From Nostoc paludosum FACHB-159 (GTDB lineage Bacteria > Cyanobacteriota > Cyanobacteriia > Cyanobacteriales > Nostocaceae): a DNA stretch of 62,082 nucleotides. The notes beneath the pieces are model-generated. The model made no database searches. It had not been told where the DNA came from and was given only the letters and a program-made list of their open reading frames with translations. Positions 1 through 8,867 of the stretch are shown here, one piece after another. The stretch covers positions 1 through 62,082 of the forward strand of contig NZ_JACJTU010000044.1 of assembly GCF_014698835.1 (NCBI RefSeq), written 5' to 3'. The translations under genes were made by a program, and so were the position numbers. Every line of letters begins with the position of its first letter. The first letter of the stretch is position 1.

Positions 1-180
1 CAAGCTTAGTAAATTTCATTACCGTAAGCAACATTTATCTAATACAACCTCTACCTATTTTCTCATGAATCTTTCATGCTTTGCCTCCAATACACCTGCT
101 TCTATTACGAATACAAGGCTTTCGGAATCAGATTCAACTAATACTCATGTACTATATATCGGCGATCGCTCTGTGCCAGT

Positions 181-1212
181 TGCGTAAGTCCTGAATTATT
201 CTCTAAAGTGGGTGCACGGTACGTTGTACTAACAACGAAGCATCATGATGGCTTTTTGTTGTGGCCTAGTAAAACTAGAAACCAGCCAGGGCGAGTAGCA
301 ACACGCGACATTGTAGGCGAACTAACACAAGCTGTTCGCAAAGAAGGTATGCGGATGGGTGTGTATTATTCTGGTGGTCTTGATTGGTCTTTCAAAGATA
401 CAACAATCACAGACTTCAATACGCTAGTGGGAGCAATTATTCAGGAAAAAGCATATTCAGATTATGCGAATGCTCATTGGCGCGAATTGATTGACCGCTA
501 TCAGCCATCTATATTATGGAACGATCTTGGCTACCCGATTGGGCAAGCGAATGAAATTATGGCCTACTTTTACAATCGCGTACCCGATGGTGTGGTGAAT
601 GACCGTTTTGATGTAGGTGGTCAGTTGGGGTTGCACTTTGACTTTTCTACACCTGAGTATAGCCAACTCACCCAAATAGAACCAAAAAAATGGGAAAGTA
701 CAAGGGGTTTAGGTTACTCATTCGGCTATAACCAAAATGATACTGATTTGAACGTGATTTCGGTAGATGAACTAGTTGACTTATTTGTAGATATTGTTAG
801 TAAAAATGGGAATTTATTGCTGAACATTGGGCCAAAGGCTGATGGTTCAATATCCGAAGTACAGCTTGAAAGATTAGAAGGCTTGGGTAAATGGTTAGAC
901 GTGAATGGTAAAGCAATCTTTGGCTCACGCTATTGGATACGAGCAGAAGATTTAACTACAGAACGTATTCGAGTGCGCTACACCACTAATAAAGGAAAAC
1001 TATATGCAATATTGCTTGATGAACCAACATTTGAGAAGGTTACTATTCCAGGAATAATTTTGCCGAAAAAAGCAAATATTACGATGCTAGGTGTTGGAGG
1101 TACACTAGAGTGGCAGCAGTACGGTCAGAATTTATCCATAACACTACCGCACAAGTCTTTAGTCAAAAAATCACCAGCTTACACATTAGAGATCGGCTGT
1201 ATGCCTCTATAA
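181..1212 (+). pseudogene. 5'-truncated GH29 alpha-L-fucosidase
   Basis: The translation resembles glycoside hydrolase family 29, which removes terminal alpha-L-fucose. KHHDGF and the later LWNDLGYP are family hallmarks; the Asp of WND is the expected nucleophile. The only start-like codon (GTG at 208) lies inside the barrel: family-like residues (PELFSKVGARY) already run in frame from about 187, and the roughly 90–100 residues that should precede them are absent. Several stops lie in this frame between 1 and 142. The 3' part, including the C-terminal beta domain, is intact to the stop. I infer a gene that lost its 5' end by recombination. Translation from GTG 208 would give a barrel lacking its first strands, so activity is unlikely. 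Confidence 0.8.
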
Positions 1213-1227
1213 TCTGATTCAGAAGTT

Positions 1228-1245
1228 AGAGGTTGTTTGAAAAGT
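1228..1245 (+). repeat. Solo MITE-type terminal repeat
   Basis: The sequence AGAGGTTGTTTGAAAAGT matches the terminal inverted repeat of the two full MITE copies at 42739 and 59416. No partner end is visible nearby, so this is probably a relic end left beside the truncated fucosidase. Confidence 0.55.
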
Positions 1246-1361
1246 TGGGAATGTTGTAAAAAAGCACTCTTGTTAAGGGTTTTGTCTTGCCTAAAAAACG
1301 CCCTTGTTCTAGAGCGAACTTCCGGCTGGTTGATGGGATGTTACCGATCTGACTTTTCCCG

Positions 1362-1688
1362 TTAAGTGTCTTTCGCAAGTTGCCAGACCTCACAGAGGTC
1401 GTGTAATTTTAACCAACCTCGCCATAGTACCTGAATACCAATGGGTGTTTTACTTCGATGTTTTAAGTAGCCGCCAAGACGGGCAACAGCTTCAACAGCC
1501 CAGCTAACTGTTAGTACTTTGGGAAGTTTGGGGGACTTAGCTTTTAAAATCTTAAGTTCGAGGGGGTTAAGAATCTCAATGGCAGGAGAGTCGGGTTGAG
1601 TGCGGTGTAGATAAGTTAGTTGCAATAGTTCTACAGCAATCACACTCAAAAATCCAATGAGAGCCTTTATGCCCTGATGAGGTGACAA
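1362..1688 (-). pseudogene. IS4-like transposase C-terminal remnant
   Basis: The 108-codon frame opens with TTG and has no ribosome binding site. Its C-terminal half (ARLGGYLKHRSKTPIGIQ, then VLWRGWLKLHDL) is the familiar tail of cyanobacterial IS4-type DDE transposases. The catalytic core is absent. It is one of several transposase fragments on this strand between 1.36 and 2.04 kb and is judged non-functional. Confidence 0.65.
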
Positions 1689-1693
1689 GGAGG

Positions 1694-2035
1694 CTATAGA
1701 GCCGACTGAATAAGGGTCATGGCACGTAGACCCCGTTGAAAATAGGGTAGTTTACCGGGCTTGAGACGCACAAGTGCGATCGCTAAATCTGACCAAAACT
1801 CCATAGCACCTACCCATAAACACCCATATAATCCGACCCAAAAAGTACTATGTCGGCGTGCATAACTTTAAAATTCTTGAAGCCGACCAATATATTGTTG
1901 TAGTCTCCTTTTACGGGAGTGGCGACCAGCTAAAACTGCAATTGTGTTAATTACAAATACATTCTCTAAGCGCCATTGTGTTCTATCAATAGCAAATATT
2001 AGTTTTTTATTTCTGGCTCTTTGGCTATTTTTTAC
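1694..2035 (-). pseudogene. Broken IS4-type DDE transposase pieces
   Basis: Two minus-strand frames follow each other. The frame 2035–1868 (55 codons) includes IFAIDRTQWRLEN, the first-Asp region of an IS4-type DDE transposase, and ends in a stop. The frame from about 1861 to 1694 reads RRHSTFWVGLYGCLWVGAME, then VRLKPGKLPYFQRGL, another transposase tail-like segment. The parts are joined by a frameshift, and most of the catalytic domain is missing. These are relics of one or two elements. Confidence 0.55.
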
Positions 2036-2163
2036 CCATCGTTTGATACCATTTCACTAAAATCCTGATACAAATTCTTTCCCCTCTGCTCCTCTGCTCC
2101 CCCGGTTACTGAGCGCAGTCGAAGTATGCTCCCCTTACCAGAGGCGTAAAAAACAGATATTAT

Positions 2164-2260
2164 ACAGATATTGAACGCTGGTGGGAGATTGTTTGTAGTA
2201 GCTACTTGATGGTTAGCTTACATTCAGAACCTCTGCGTTATCTTCACCACAACCAGAATC
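2164..2260 (+). pseudogene. IS701-like transposase, left half of split remnant
   Basis: The plus-strand frame reads ERWWEIVCSSYLMVSLHSEP, the pattern found near the C-terminus of cyanobacterial IS701-type transposases. Similarity stops near 2260, where the inverted-repeat segment begins. The missing continuation appears at 4563–4667. No N-terminal part of the transposase is visible upstream. Confidence 0.55.
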
Positions 2261-2362
2261 AAAATTTGGGTTCTTGGCAACTTTTGGTGATCAATGGCGG
2301 GTTGGGGGTAAGGCAGAAGGCAGAAGGCAGAGGGCAGAAGTCGGAAGAAGGAAATTATAGAT

Positions 2363-2713
2363 TCAAACTTTGAGTTTGTTTAAACTTGCAACTAATATAC
2401 TTTGCATTTCCTCAACTTCATTTAATAGGGGAGTAAAAAGGTTTTTCTCTACCAAATCTACTTCTTTAGCAATAATTAATTGTGTATCTAGTTCCCTTAA
2501 AGAACCTAAAGCAATATGTAAAAACTGTACGTATTCTTGCTTTGAACGTCTTCCATATCCTTCAGCTATGTTGGATGCTACAGATACAGAAGAACGTCGG
2601 ATTTGACTGGTTAAGCCATACAATTCTGATTGAGGAAATAGGCGTGTAAATTTATAGCAATTAATAGCAAGTTGAACTGCCCTTTGCCAGATAAACTGAT
2701 TTCTATAGCTCAT
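2363..2713 (-). CDS. Four-helix bundle protein (S23/Avd-like)
   Basis: This 116-residue protein has the pattern of the four-helix bundle family first found in 23S rRNA intervening sequences. An N-terminal FIWQRAVQLA helix is followed by the signature QIRRSSVSVASNIAEGYGR near residues 37–57, the EYVQFLHIALGSLRELDTQL helix, and a last amphipathic helix. Relatives of this fold include the Avd accessory protein of diversity-generating retroelements, but no reverse transcriptase or variable repeat is visible here. The length is normal and the frame intact. It lies inside the inverted-repeat segment beside a dead ISL3 transposase, so it was probably carried as cargo. Biological role unknown. Confidence 0.85.
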   Translation of the reverse strand: MSYRNQFIWQRAVQLAINCYKFTRLFPQSELYGLTSQIRRSSVSVASNIAEGYGRRSKQEYVQFLHIALGSLRELDTQLIIAKEVDLVEKNLFTPLLNEVEEMQSILVASLNKLKV

Positions 2714-2790
2714 AATTAAGTTTGAAGCTTAGAGAAGTTTGAAGTACAAAGATTATACTTAAAAAATACAACACAGACCCTTCTAAATCT

Positions 2791-4409
2791 TTAGGTTGCT
2801 AACAAAAATCGTCGCTCAAGCAGGTCTATCTTGGCTCGACCATACATCTGTCGCTTTAACATTTTCAGTCGATTAATATGTCCTTCAACGGGGCCATTGC
2901 TGATTGACATAGTTACACCTGCTTTGACAGCATCGTAGTCAGACTCTAAACTAACAGCAAAAGAGCGCAACAAAGAAACCGAGCTGTTTTTAGCTTTGTT
3001 TAACCAAGCATCGAGCTGCTCAGGTAAACGTTGACGCACAAGAGATGCAAACTGTTGAGCTAGTTCAATGGCTGACTCCAAATCAGAATGTGCTGTTTGC
3101 AGTTGAGCGATTACTTCACGCTCATGAGGCTGTGTTAATTCTGGTCGTCGCAAGACTAAAGCTGTGACGCGACTGGGGGTGAGAGGACGATGGGAACAAG
3201 AGCGAACCCTGGGAGAAAGCTCCAAACTCGCGCATGGATGTCCCTCCGTTTAGCTTGCGCCTTGGCGGATTGGACTTTTCTTTTTAAAGATGTGTTTTGG
3301 GGAAACCTTGGCACAACTGGACTCTTATTAGTCTCAGCAATCATGGAAAGGTTATCGGGGAAAGGCAGAGGGCAGACGGCAGACGGCAGAAGGTTGGCTT
3401 GAAGGTTTTCCCGTGCAGTCAATCCGTCTGTATTTTCTGCCAAAAAGGGTTGAATACCCCCACATTCGTTTTGAATTTCAGTGGTCTGCAATTGGGTGGG
3501 GTCGGAATTCCCATCCAATTCCCGAATGCCCTCTGCCTTCCTGAAGGGAGGCTGCACGAACGTACTTCTGCCTTCTTCAAGTGCTGTTTCCATCTCTTCT
3601 AGCACTTTAGTATCAGTATTAAAGACTTGTTTTTCCACTTCTTTTAGTGTTTTGGCGTGATTACCAAAGACTTGATAAAGCGTTTGAGATAAGTTCTGCA
3701 ATAGATGAAAGCGGTCTGCAACTTGAATAGCTTCTGGCTCTCCTTGGCGAATACCTCTTTCATAAGTTTTTGACCGATCTCGTGAGACGACTTTGACACC
3801 AGGGTGCGCTTTTAACCATTCCGTCAAGGTTTCAGCCTTTGCATCTTTTAGTAGAGCAATTGGTCGGCTGCGTTCGAGGTCAATTAGTGCTGTCCCGTAA
3901 GTTTTAGATTTACGAAAGCAGAAGTCGTCTACCCCAAGAGTATGTGGCGTTACGATTGGTGGCAGTGGGATTGAGCGGACTAAATTTAACAGTGTGTTGC
4001 GAGAAACTTTTATCCCCCATTGCTGTAAGAGTCTTTCCCCTGCTGCACCACCATTAGCTAAACCAATCACACTCAGTCGTTGAGCTAAACGTAGAGTTCT
4101 TCTAGCCCAAGGTGCGGTTACATTGGTCAGCCTTTCTGTAAAAATGCGTCGTTTACACAAAGTATTGATGCAAAAAAACTTCCTTACCCGTAACTGTAAG
4201 GTAATACTGTAATCAGCCCAGGGTAAGTCTGCTAAGAAGCGTTCATAGCGACTATGAATTTTGTGAGTTGGGTGGTTACAAACTGGGCAATTAATAACAG
4301 CTTGTACCGCAGAGACAATCAACGTAATCGTCCCTTGTACTTTGTCAAATTGCCATCTCTTCAGTTGAAGGTTTGTTGTGTCAGGTAACAGGTGGTATAG
4401 CAATTCCAT
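2791..4409 (-). pseudogene. ISL3-family transposase, frameshifted and internally rearranged
   Basis: The N-terminal part (4409 downward) has the paired-cysteine zinc motif (CPVCNHPTH), the first catalytic region LGVDDFCFRKS, VSRDRSKTYERG and RFHLLQNLSQ. The C-terminal part, in another frame from about 3225 to 2791, keeps the last acidic motif SNGPVEGHINRLK. Between them, after KEVEKQVFNTD, about 150 codons look foreign: they contain a GGCAGA heptamer tract (3361–3393) and lack the usual HTH region before the RPLTP block. A frameshift near 3190–3225 separates the two parts. The three DDE regions are present but not in one frame, so this copy should be inactive. Confidence 0.8.
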
Positions 4410-4562
4410 ACCAAAAGTTTGATGGAGTGAAGTTTGAAGTTACTAATTCAATTGTATCCCTTCCTCCTTCTTTCTTTTTCCGACTTCTGCCTTCTGCCCT
4501 CTGCCTTCTGCCTTGCCCCAACCAAGATCACCAAAAGTTGCCAAGAACCAAAATTTGCTTCA

Positions 4563-4667
4563 CATCAGAGGTGGGATGATGGAAAGGGTTGGAAGAACAT
4601 TCTGAACAATCTTCGCTTAATTATTCAACCTTTTACTTTGTTTAAGTTAATATATCCTCTAGAGTAA
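4563..4667 (+). pseudogene. IS701-like transposase, right half of split remnant
   Basis: The frame reads RWDDGKGWKNILNNLRLIIQ followed by PFTLFKLIYP and a stop at 4665. This is the near-terminal part of IS701-type transposases and continues what is interrupted at about 2260. It ends prematurely compared with the usual tail. Confidence 0.6.
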
Positions 4668-4672
4668 ATTCT

Positions 4673-5374
4673 ATGTTAGATTTTGAAGTTTGGGATAAAT
4701 TATTACGTCAGTATGTCGATCAAGAAGGTCGTGTAAACTATGCTGCTTGGAAAACAGAACAACCCCAAGTTTTAGATGAATGGTTATCAAGCCAAACAAG
4801 ATCTTTCCTCAAATCCAACATCAACACTTTGGAGAAATTAGCATTGTGGATTAATCTTTATAATGCTTTAACTATTTCCAGTATTTTAAAAAGATACCCA
4901 TTAGACTCGATTCTGCCTAAAATTTTTGGGGTTCCTAACTGGTTGGCTTTTTTATGGTTCTTCCAGCGTCGAGTTTATTATATTTTTGGTCAGCATTATA
5001 GCCTAGCTCAAATCGAACACCAAATTCTGAGAAACGAGTTGCAAGAATCACGAATTCATTTTGCGATTGTTTGTGCTTCTGTCGGTTGTCCGTTACTGCG
5101 TTCGGGAGCTTACTTTCCTGAACAAGTTATGCAACAGTTAGATGAAGATGCCCATCGTTTTATTAATAATCCACAAAAAGTTTATTACGACTTTGATAAT
5201 CAAACGCTCTACTGCAATAAAATCTTCAAGTGGTATCGCCAAGATTTTTTAAAAGTTGCGTCTTCCATTCCTGAATATATTCATCCGTACTTAAAAATAG
5301 ATGTCTCATTAACTGCGGCAACATCAGTATCTTATCTAGATTATGACTGGAGTTTAAATCATCGAATCTCTTGA
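4673..5374 (+). CDS. DUF547 domain protein
   Basis: The protein has 233 residues and no signal peptide. The DUF547 pattern is clear: LALWINLYNALTI near residues 62–74, then IHFAIVCASVGCPLLRSGAY near 124–143, and later NKIFKWYRQDF. The domain keeps a conserved Cys/His/Asn set reminiscent of papain-fold enzymes, but no reaction is established. The gene converges on a TIGR04283-type glycosyltransferase and overlaps it by 16 bp at the 3' ends. In cyanobacteria DUF547 genes can sit near arsenosugar biosynthesis genes, but neither arsM nor arsS is in this window, so a link to arsenic metabolism is only an inference. Confidence 0.85.
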   Translation: MLDFEVWDKLLRQYVDQEGRVNYAAWKTEQPQVLDEWLSSQTRSFLKSNINTLEKLALWINLYNALTISSILKRYPLDSILPKIFGVPNWLAFLWFFQRRVYYIFGQHYSLAQIEHQILRNELQESRIHFAIVCASVGCPLLRSGAYFPEQVMQQLDEDAHRFINNPQKVYYDFDNQTLYCNKIFKWYRQDFLKVASSIPEYIHPYLKIDVSLTAATSVSYLDYDWSLNHRIS

Positions 5375-6117
5375 TAAAACTGCTTGAGATAATTGGTATC
5401 AACGCCAATTCCCCACAAAACTCCAATGTAGAGGTAAATTGCTGTGGCTTTCCAACTACCCCAGCGTGCTACCCGGCGATCCGAACTTTGAACGATGCGG
5501 TTAACTAAAACAATTCGTCCTTTGTTTACTAATCTCAAGCACAAATCTCCATCCTCCATAATTGGTAATGCCTCATTGAATCCACCGCATTCTTGAAAGT
5601 CTCGTTGACGACAGAACATAACTTGATCTCCAAATAGCAGACGCAATCCTTTAAAAAATAAATGCGGTCTAAAAACTAGCGGAGCATAATAAGTTTTTAG
5701 GTAGTTATGCAAGGATATACCCCAGCGAGTAGTTCGAGAGCCTGTCATTAAAGAAATGAATCCTCCACAAGCAACACTAGGCTCTGCCAAAGTATCTTGA
5801 ATGATAGCAGCAGCATCATCAGGAATCCATGTGTCTGCATGGAGAAAACAAAGTATATCTCCGGTTGCTGCTGATGCTCCATAATTCATCTGAATTGCAC
5901 GTCCGCGTCGTTCACAACAGAGAATTTGCATATTTATTTGTTGATTCAATGATTCTAAAAGTTGTTTAGCTATCGCTACTGTTTCATCTTCGCTACCACC
6001 ATCCACTACTATTACTTCTTTGACAGATGGTTTTAATATACTCAGTTGGCGCAAGGTGCGCTGCAAGCTAATTGCCTCATTGAAAGTAGGAATAATAATT
6101 GAAACTTGAGACATCAT
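5359..6117 (-). CDS. GT2 glycosyltransferase, TIGR04283/arsenosugar type
   Basis: The start is placed at the ATG-ATG pair at 6117/6114, because the GT-A fold begins at once (VSIIIPTFNEA); the frame extends to 6153 but the extra 12 residues look unlike the family. Features seen are VIVVDGGSEDET (nucleotide-sugar binding), RGRAIQMNYGA, and FLHADTWIPDDA, a DxD-like metal site. MEDGDLCLRL provides the expected acidic acceptor motif. The C-terminus has a hydrophobic segment (AIYLYIGVLWGIG). The length of about 252 residues and the RGRAxQMNxGA motif fit TIGR04283, named for arsenosugar biosynthesis. The exact sugar and acceptor cannot be read from sequence. Confidence 0.85.
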   Translation of the reverse strand: MMSQVSIIIPTFNEAISLQRTLRQLSILKPSVKEVIVVDGGSEDETVAIAKQLLESLNQQINMQILCCERRGRAIQMNYGASAATGDILCFLHADTWIPDDAAAIIQDTLAEPSVACGGFISLMTGSRTTRWGISLHNYLKTYYAPLVFRPHLFFKGLRLLFGDQVMFCRQRDFQECGGFNEALPIMEDGDLCLRLVNKGRIVLVNRIVQSSDRRVARWGSWKATAIYLYIGVLWGIGVDTNYLKQFYQEIR

Positions 6118-6398
6118 AAAAAATTTTAACTTTTCAACCAAAAGAATTAGCAATTTATTTACTGTATTAATACATCATACTTTGGGCGTTGCTGAATCGA
6201 AGTATAAATCATGCTACTGCCTCAAGCTTGCGGAGGCGTAGCGCCCGCAGCACCATATTGGTGCAATTTGATATTTTGTCCATCACTACAATGCCAAGCT
6301 ACGAAGCTAAATCATTACTATGCACTACTACCTTGTTGTGGTTATAGTTTGAAAACACGCCCTAGCCCCGGAGATCGCCATCAAATGAGAGTGGTTAG

Positions 6399-6427
6399 AA
6401 CCCCGACTTCTTGAATAAGTCGAGGTT
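6399..6427. repeat. Dispersed hairpin repeat
   Basis: AACCCCGACTT and AAGTCGAGGTT form an 11-bp stem with one mismatch around a short loop, 19 bp beyond the rsgA stop on its downstream side. It may end rsgA transcription, but no T-run follows. A close relative lies at 51288–51316. The rest of 6118–6445 holds no gene that I can support. Confidence 0.5.
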
Positions 6428-6445
6428 ATGGAAGCTGATCAGATG

Positions 6446-7507
6446 TTAATGCTGGTGATGATTTCGCATGGCTTTATGAATTTTCTTGGAGCGTTCTTTC
6501 TCGGCTAATTGCACCCTTTGGTCTTGTTTGCGGACAAGATAGTTGAGTTCTTTTTGCAATTTTTGATACCCCAGAAATCTGGAATAATCAAGTTCACCCT
6601 CAAGTAATGCTTGTTGCACTGCACAACCGGGTTCGTTATGGTGCTGGCAATTACGAAAGCGGCATTCTGCGGCTAAAGTTTCGATGTCTGCAAAAGTTCC
6701 TTGCAAACTTTCATCATCTGCCCAAATTTGAATTTCTCGCATTCCTGGGGTATCAATAATTAAGCCGCCTGTTGGCAGTAATATCAATTCTCGATTTGTA
6801 GTGGTGTGTCTACCTCGGTTATCACCTTGGCGCACTGGTTGCACAGCTTGCACTGATGTACCTTTGAGTTGGTTAGTGATTGTAGATTTACCCACACCAG
6901 AAGACCCTAACAAAGCAACTGTTTGTCCTTGTTGGAGGTATGTTTTCAAAGCATCTAGCCCTTGATTGTTGGTAGCACTTAATATTAGAATTGGTACACC
7001 AATGGCAACAGCTTCCACTTTAGATATACGCTCATCTAAAGAGTTGCACAGGTCGGCTTTATTTAAAATGATGACTGGATTTGCCCCACTTTCCCAAGCC
7101 AAAATTAGATAGCGTTCTATTCTTCTAGGGTTAAAGTCGCCATCAAGTCCACAAACCAAGAACACGGTGTCGACATTAGCTGCAACAATTTGTTCTTCGG
7201 TTTTACTACCAACAGTTTTCCGTGAAAACTTACTTTTTCTGGGCAAAATTCCGTGAATGGTAGCGCGTCCTTCTGACTCTCGCGTCTGAATGATTACCCA
7301 GTCTCCAACTGCGGGAAAGTCTTGTGGTTGAGTAGCTTGATGTCGCAGTTTCCCTGTAACTTTTGCTGCTAGTTCGCCTTGTTCGCTATGGACGATGTAA
7401 GTATTTCTATATTCAATAGCAACCCTACCAACGGTAAATCCCTGTTGACGATAGGGTACGAAACTGTGAGTAAAAAAGTCACTCCAGCCTAATAAATCCA
7501 AATTCAT
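6446..7507 (-). CDS. rsgA: Ribosome small-subunit-dependent GTPase A
   Basis: RsgA is a late 30S assembly factor. The protein has 353 residues in the usual order: an N-terminal OB fold (to about 100), then a circularly permuted GTPase with NKAD (G4) ahead of the P-loop GSSGVGKST (G1), the switch region GRHTTTNRE, and DTPGMRE (G3). A zinc knuckle follows with pattern CRFRNCQHHNEPGC. The C-terminus is unusually basic and His-rich (KKIHKAMRNHHQH). Start ATG 7507 gives normal length. The gene stands alone, with no operon partner in sight. I am confident of the identity. Confidence 0.95.
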   Translation of the reverse strand: MNLDLLGWSDFFTHSFVPYRQQGFTVGRVAIEYRNTYIVHSEQGELAAKVTGKLRHQATQPQDFPAVGDWVIIQTRESEGRATIHGILPRKSKFSRKTVGSKTEEQIVAANVDTVFLVCGLDGDFNPRRIERYLILAWESGANPVIILNKADLCNSLDERISKVEAVAIGVPILILSATNNQGLDALKTYLQQGQTVALLGSSGVGKSTITNQLKGTSVQAVQPVRQGDNRGRHTTTNRELILLPTGGLIIDTPGMREIQIWADDESLQGTFADIETLAAECRFRNCQHHNEPGCAVQQALLEGELDYSRFLGYQKLQKELNYLVRKQDQRVQLAEKERSKKIHKAMRNHHQH

Positions 7508-8099
7508 TGATATTTCCTCGATATGTGCTGCTTGCTATACACAAGGCGCACAGAGGCGGACACTTTTTATAGCAGGAGGCACTAGGCAGGAAGGAGGGAG
7601 TTAGCCAGGAGGTACAAGTATTAATATTCCTAGCTTTCATATTTTCAAAATGTCCTAACCTATGTGACTACGCCTATAGATGGATGTGTTTAGTGTCTGT
7701 TAATTCGAGCATCATTCCTGTAAATGGAGGACTGAACGCAAATCTGTGCGCCTTGTGTTGGTTTGTTTGAATAGAACCCGGACGGCTAGAAATACAGTCA
7801 TCTTTTTTCCCCGCTCCTATACTACAAAAATAATATACATCACTACATTATCTCATTTCGGAAAAATTAGCCTTAAAAGAACCTATCCCACTAATAAAAT
7901 CCTATTAATCCAGATACAGCACTTTGCAACTAAATGAGGTACAGAACCAAGGATTCCTTAGTTATGTACCTCATTAGCGATCGCTTAGTAGGGGAGAAAG
8001 TAGCGAAGCTGCTATCAGCCGCCGTGCAACGGCTGAAAACGCTACCCAGAGAGAGTTTCAAAAAAATTTTTCAACTTTTACCCTAAAATGAGATTTTGA
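7508..8099. other. Gene-free stretch with inverted-repeat pair
   Basis: No credible gene is seen. It contains a perfect 16-bp inverted repeat, ACACAAGGCGCACAGA at 7539–7554 and its complement at 7743–7758, about 190 bp apart. This could bound a small non-autonomous element of about 220 bp. A purine-rich GGAGG-containing tract lies at 7570–7612. Confidence 0.4.
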
Positions 8100-8320
8100 C
8101 CAATTGGGTGCACACTTCCTGACTTTGGTGGCGTTGGTAAAGGCTCTGCCGCTTTTGCGAGTTCTGCTGTTGGTGTAGATGCGATCGCTGACTTCAATCG
8201 CTCCCAAGGTGACAAAATTATCTTGGATAAAACTAGCTTTAAAGTAATTACTTCTGCTGCTGGAACTGGTTTTAGTAACAATAGTGATTTTCAAATCACC
8301 TCTGGTGTGGCGACTAGCAG
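8100..8320 (+). pseudogene. RTX/'bluetail'-type C-terminal fragment
   Basis: The frame through 8124 reads FGGVGKGSAAFASSAVGVDA, then IADFNRSQGDKIILDKTSF. This is the domain that ends many cyanobacterial hemolysin-type calcium-binding proteins, and it resembles the C-terminus of the intact RTX gene at 51422 (IADFKYFEGDKIQISK). There is no start, no GGxGxDxL repeats upstream and no proper end: it abuts a transposase fragment on the opposite strand. A broken gene end. Confidence 0.6.
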
Positions 8321-8324
8321 TGCC

Positions 8325-8480
8325 AGCCGCATTAATTCTTATTTTTCGGCTTTCTTGTTGAATTTTAATTTCCTGGTGGCGTTTGCTCACATAATTTAAT
8401 AGTGAATATAATTGTTCGTAACTAATCCCTAAAATTTGTTTTGTTCGGTGTGGGTATTTCTGGATATAATCAAAAACCAT
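8325..8480 (-). pseudogene. IS5-like transposase N-terminal fragment
   Basis: The frame starts at ATG 8480 with MVFDYIQKYPHRTKQILGIS, continues to RKIRINAAG, then runs into the antisense of the RTX fragment. This opening is typical of a cyanobacterial IS5-type transposase with an N-terminal helix-turn-helix. The catalytic domain is missing. Confidence 0.6.
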
Positions 8481-8540
8481 AACTTATTTGGGAAAATGTT
8501 AGACGCTCATTTCAACGTTTTACAATTTTTATTTTCCTAA

Positions 8541-8867
8541 GTTAATATTTCGGATTCCCCAGAAACCAAACAGGAATTAAAGACTAAATTCTGTCAGTTA
8601 TTCGGTACTGAGACTGGATATAAACAATTAGATGAGCGAAAAAAATTAACAGCAGCTAAAGAATCCGAACTGTTGCTAGTCTTGTCACATCCAGAATTAC
8701 CGTTGCATAATAATCCGGCGGAATTAGCCGCTAGGACTATGGTGCAACGACGAAAGATTAGTTATGCAACTCAAACGAGTGAGGGTACTAAGGCGTGGGA
8801 CATTTTTATGTGTCTTGTTGCAACTACTCGTAAATTGGGAATCAGCTTCGTCCTTGCAAGGTTTTGA
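8541..8867 (+). pseudogene. Transposase C-terminal fragment fused at WD40 gene end
   Basis: The open frame after a stop at 8538 reads ELLLVLSHPELPLHNNPAEL, ARTMVQRRKISYATQTSEG and FMCLVATTRKLGISF. This is the C-terminal region of an IS66/ISNCY-like transposase (HNNPAELAAR, with the last acidic residue). After LGISF it runs into foreign sequence and stops at 8865. That junction, near 8845, is where the opposite-strand WD40 gene loses its remaining repeats. No start codon belongs to it. Confidence 0.6.

Larger units (their letters stand above)
2261..4556. mobile_element. Segment with long inverted-repeat ends, inserted in IS701 remnant
   Basis: The left end (2271–2292) carries TTCTTGGCAACTTTTGGTGA plus TC, and the exact reverse complement lies at 4526–4547. 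The similarity continues inward through a GGCAGAA-type heptamer tract to a GTCGGAA block, so each end is an imperfect inverted repeat of about 85 bp. Between the ends lie a four-helix-bundle gene and an ISL3 transposase pseudogene. The outer flanks are the two halves of an IS701-like transposase, which supports insertion rather than chance. No target duplication is clear. The alternative is inversion or recombination between heptamer tracts. Confidence 0.55.

Noticed and set aside
2363..2713. Diversity-generating retroelement suggested by the Avd-like four-helix bundle protein
   Set aside because: No reverse transcriptase, template repeat or variable repeat is visible near it.
3190..3602. Plus-strand ORFs of 70 and 101 codons
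   Set aside because: They are antisense to the ISL3 transposase pseudogene and include its heptamer tract; no family-like pattern.
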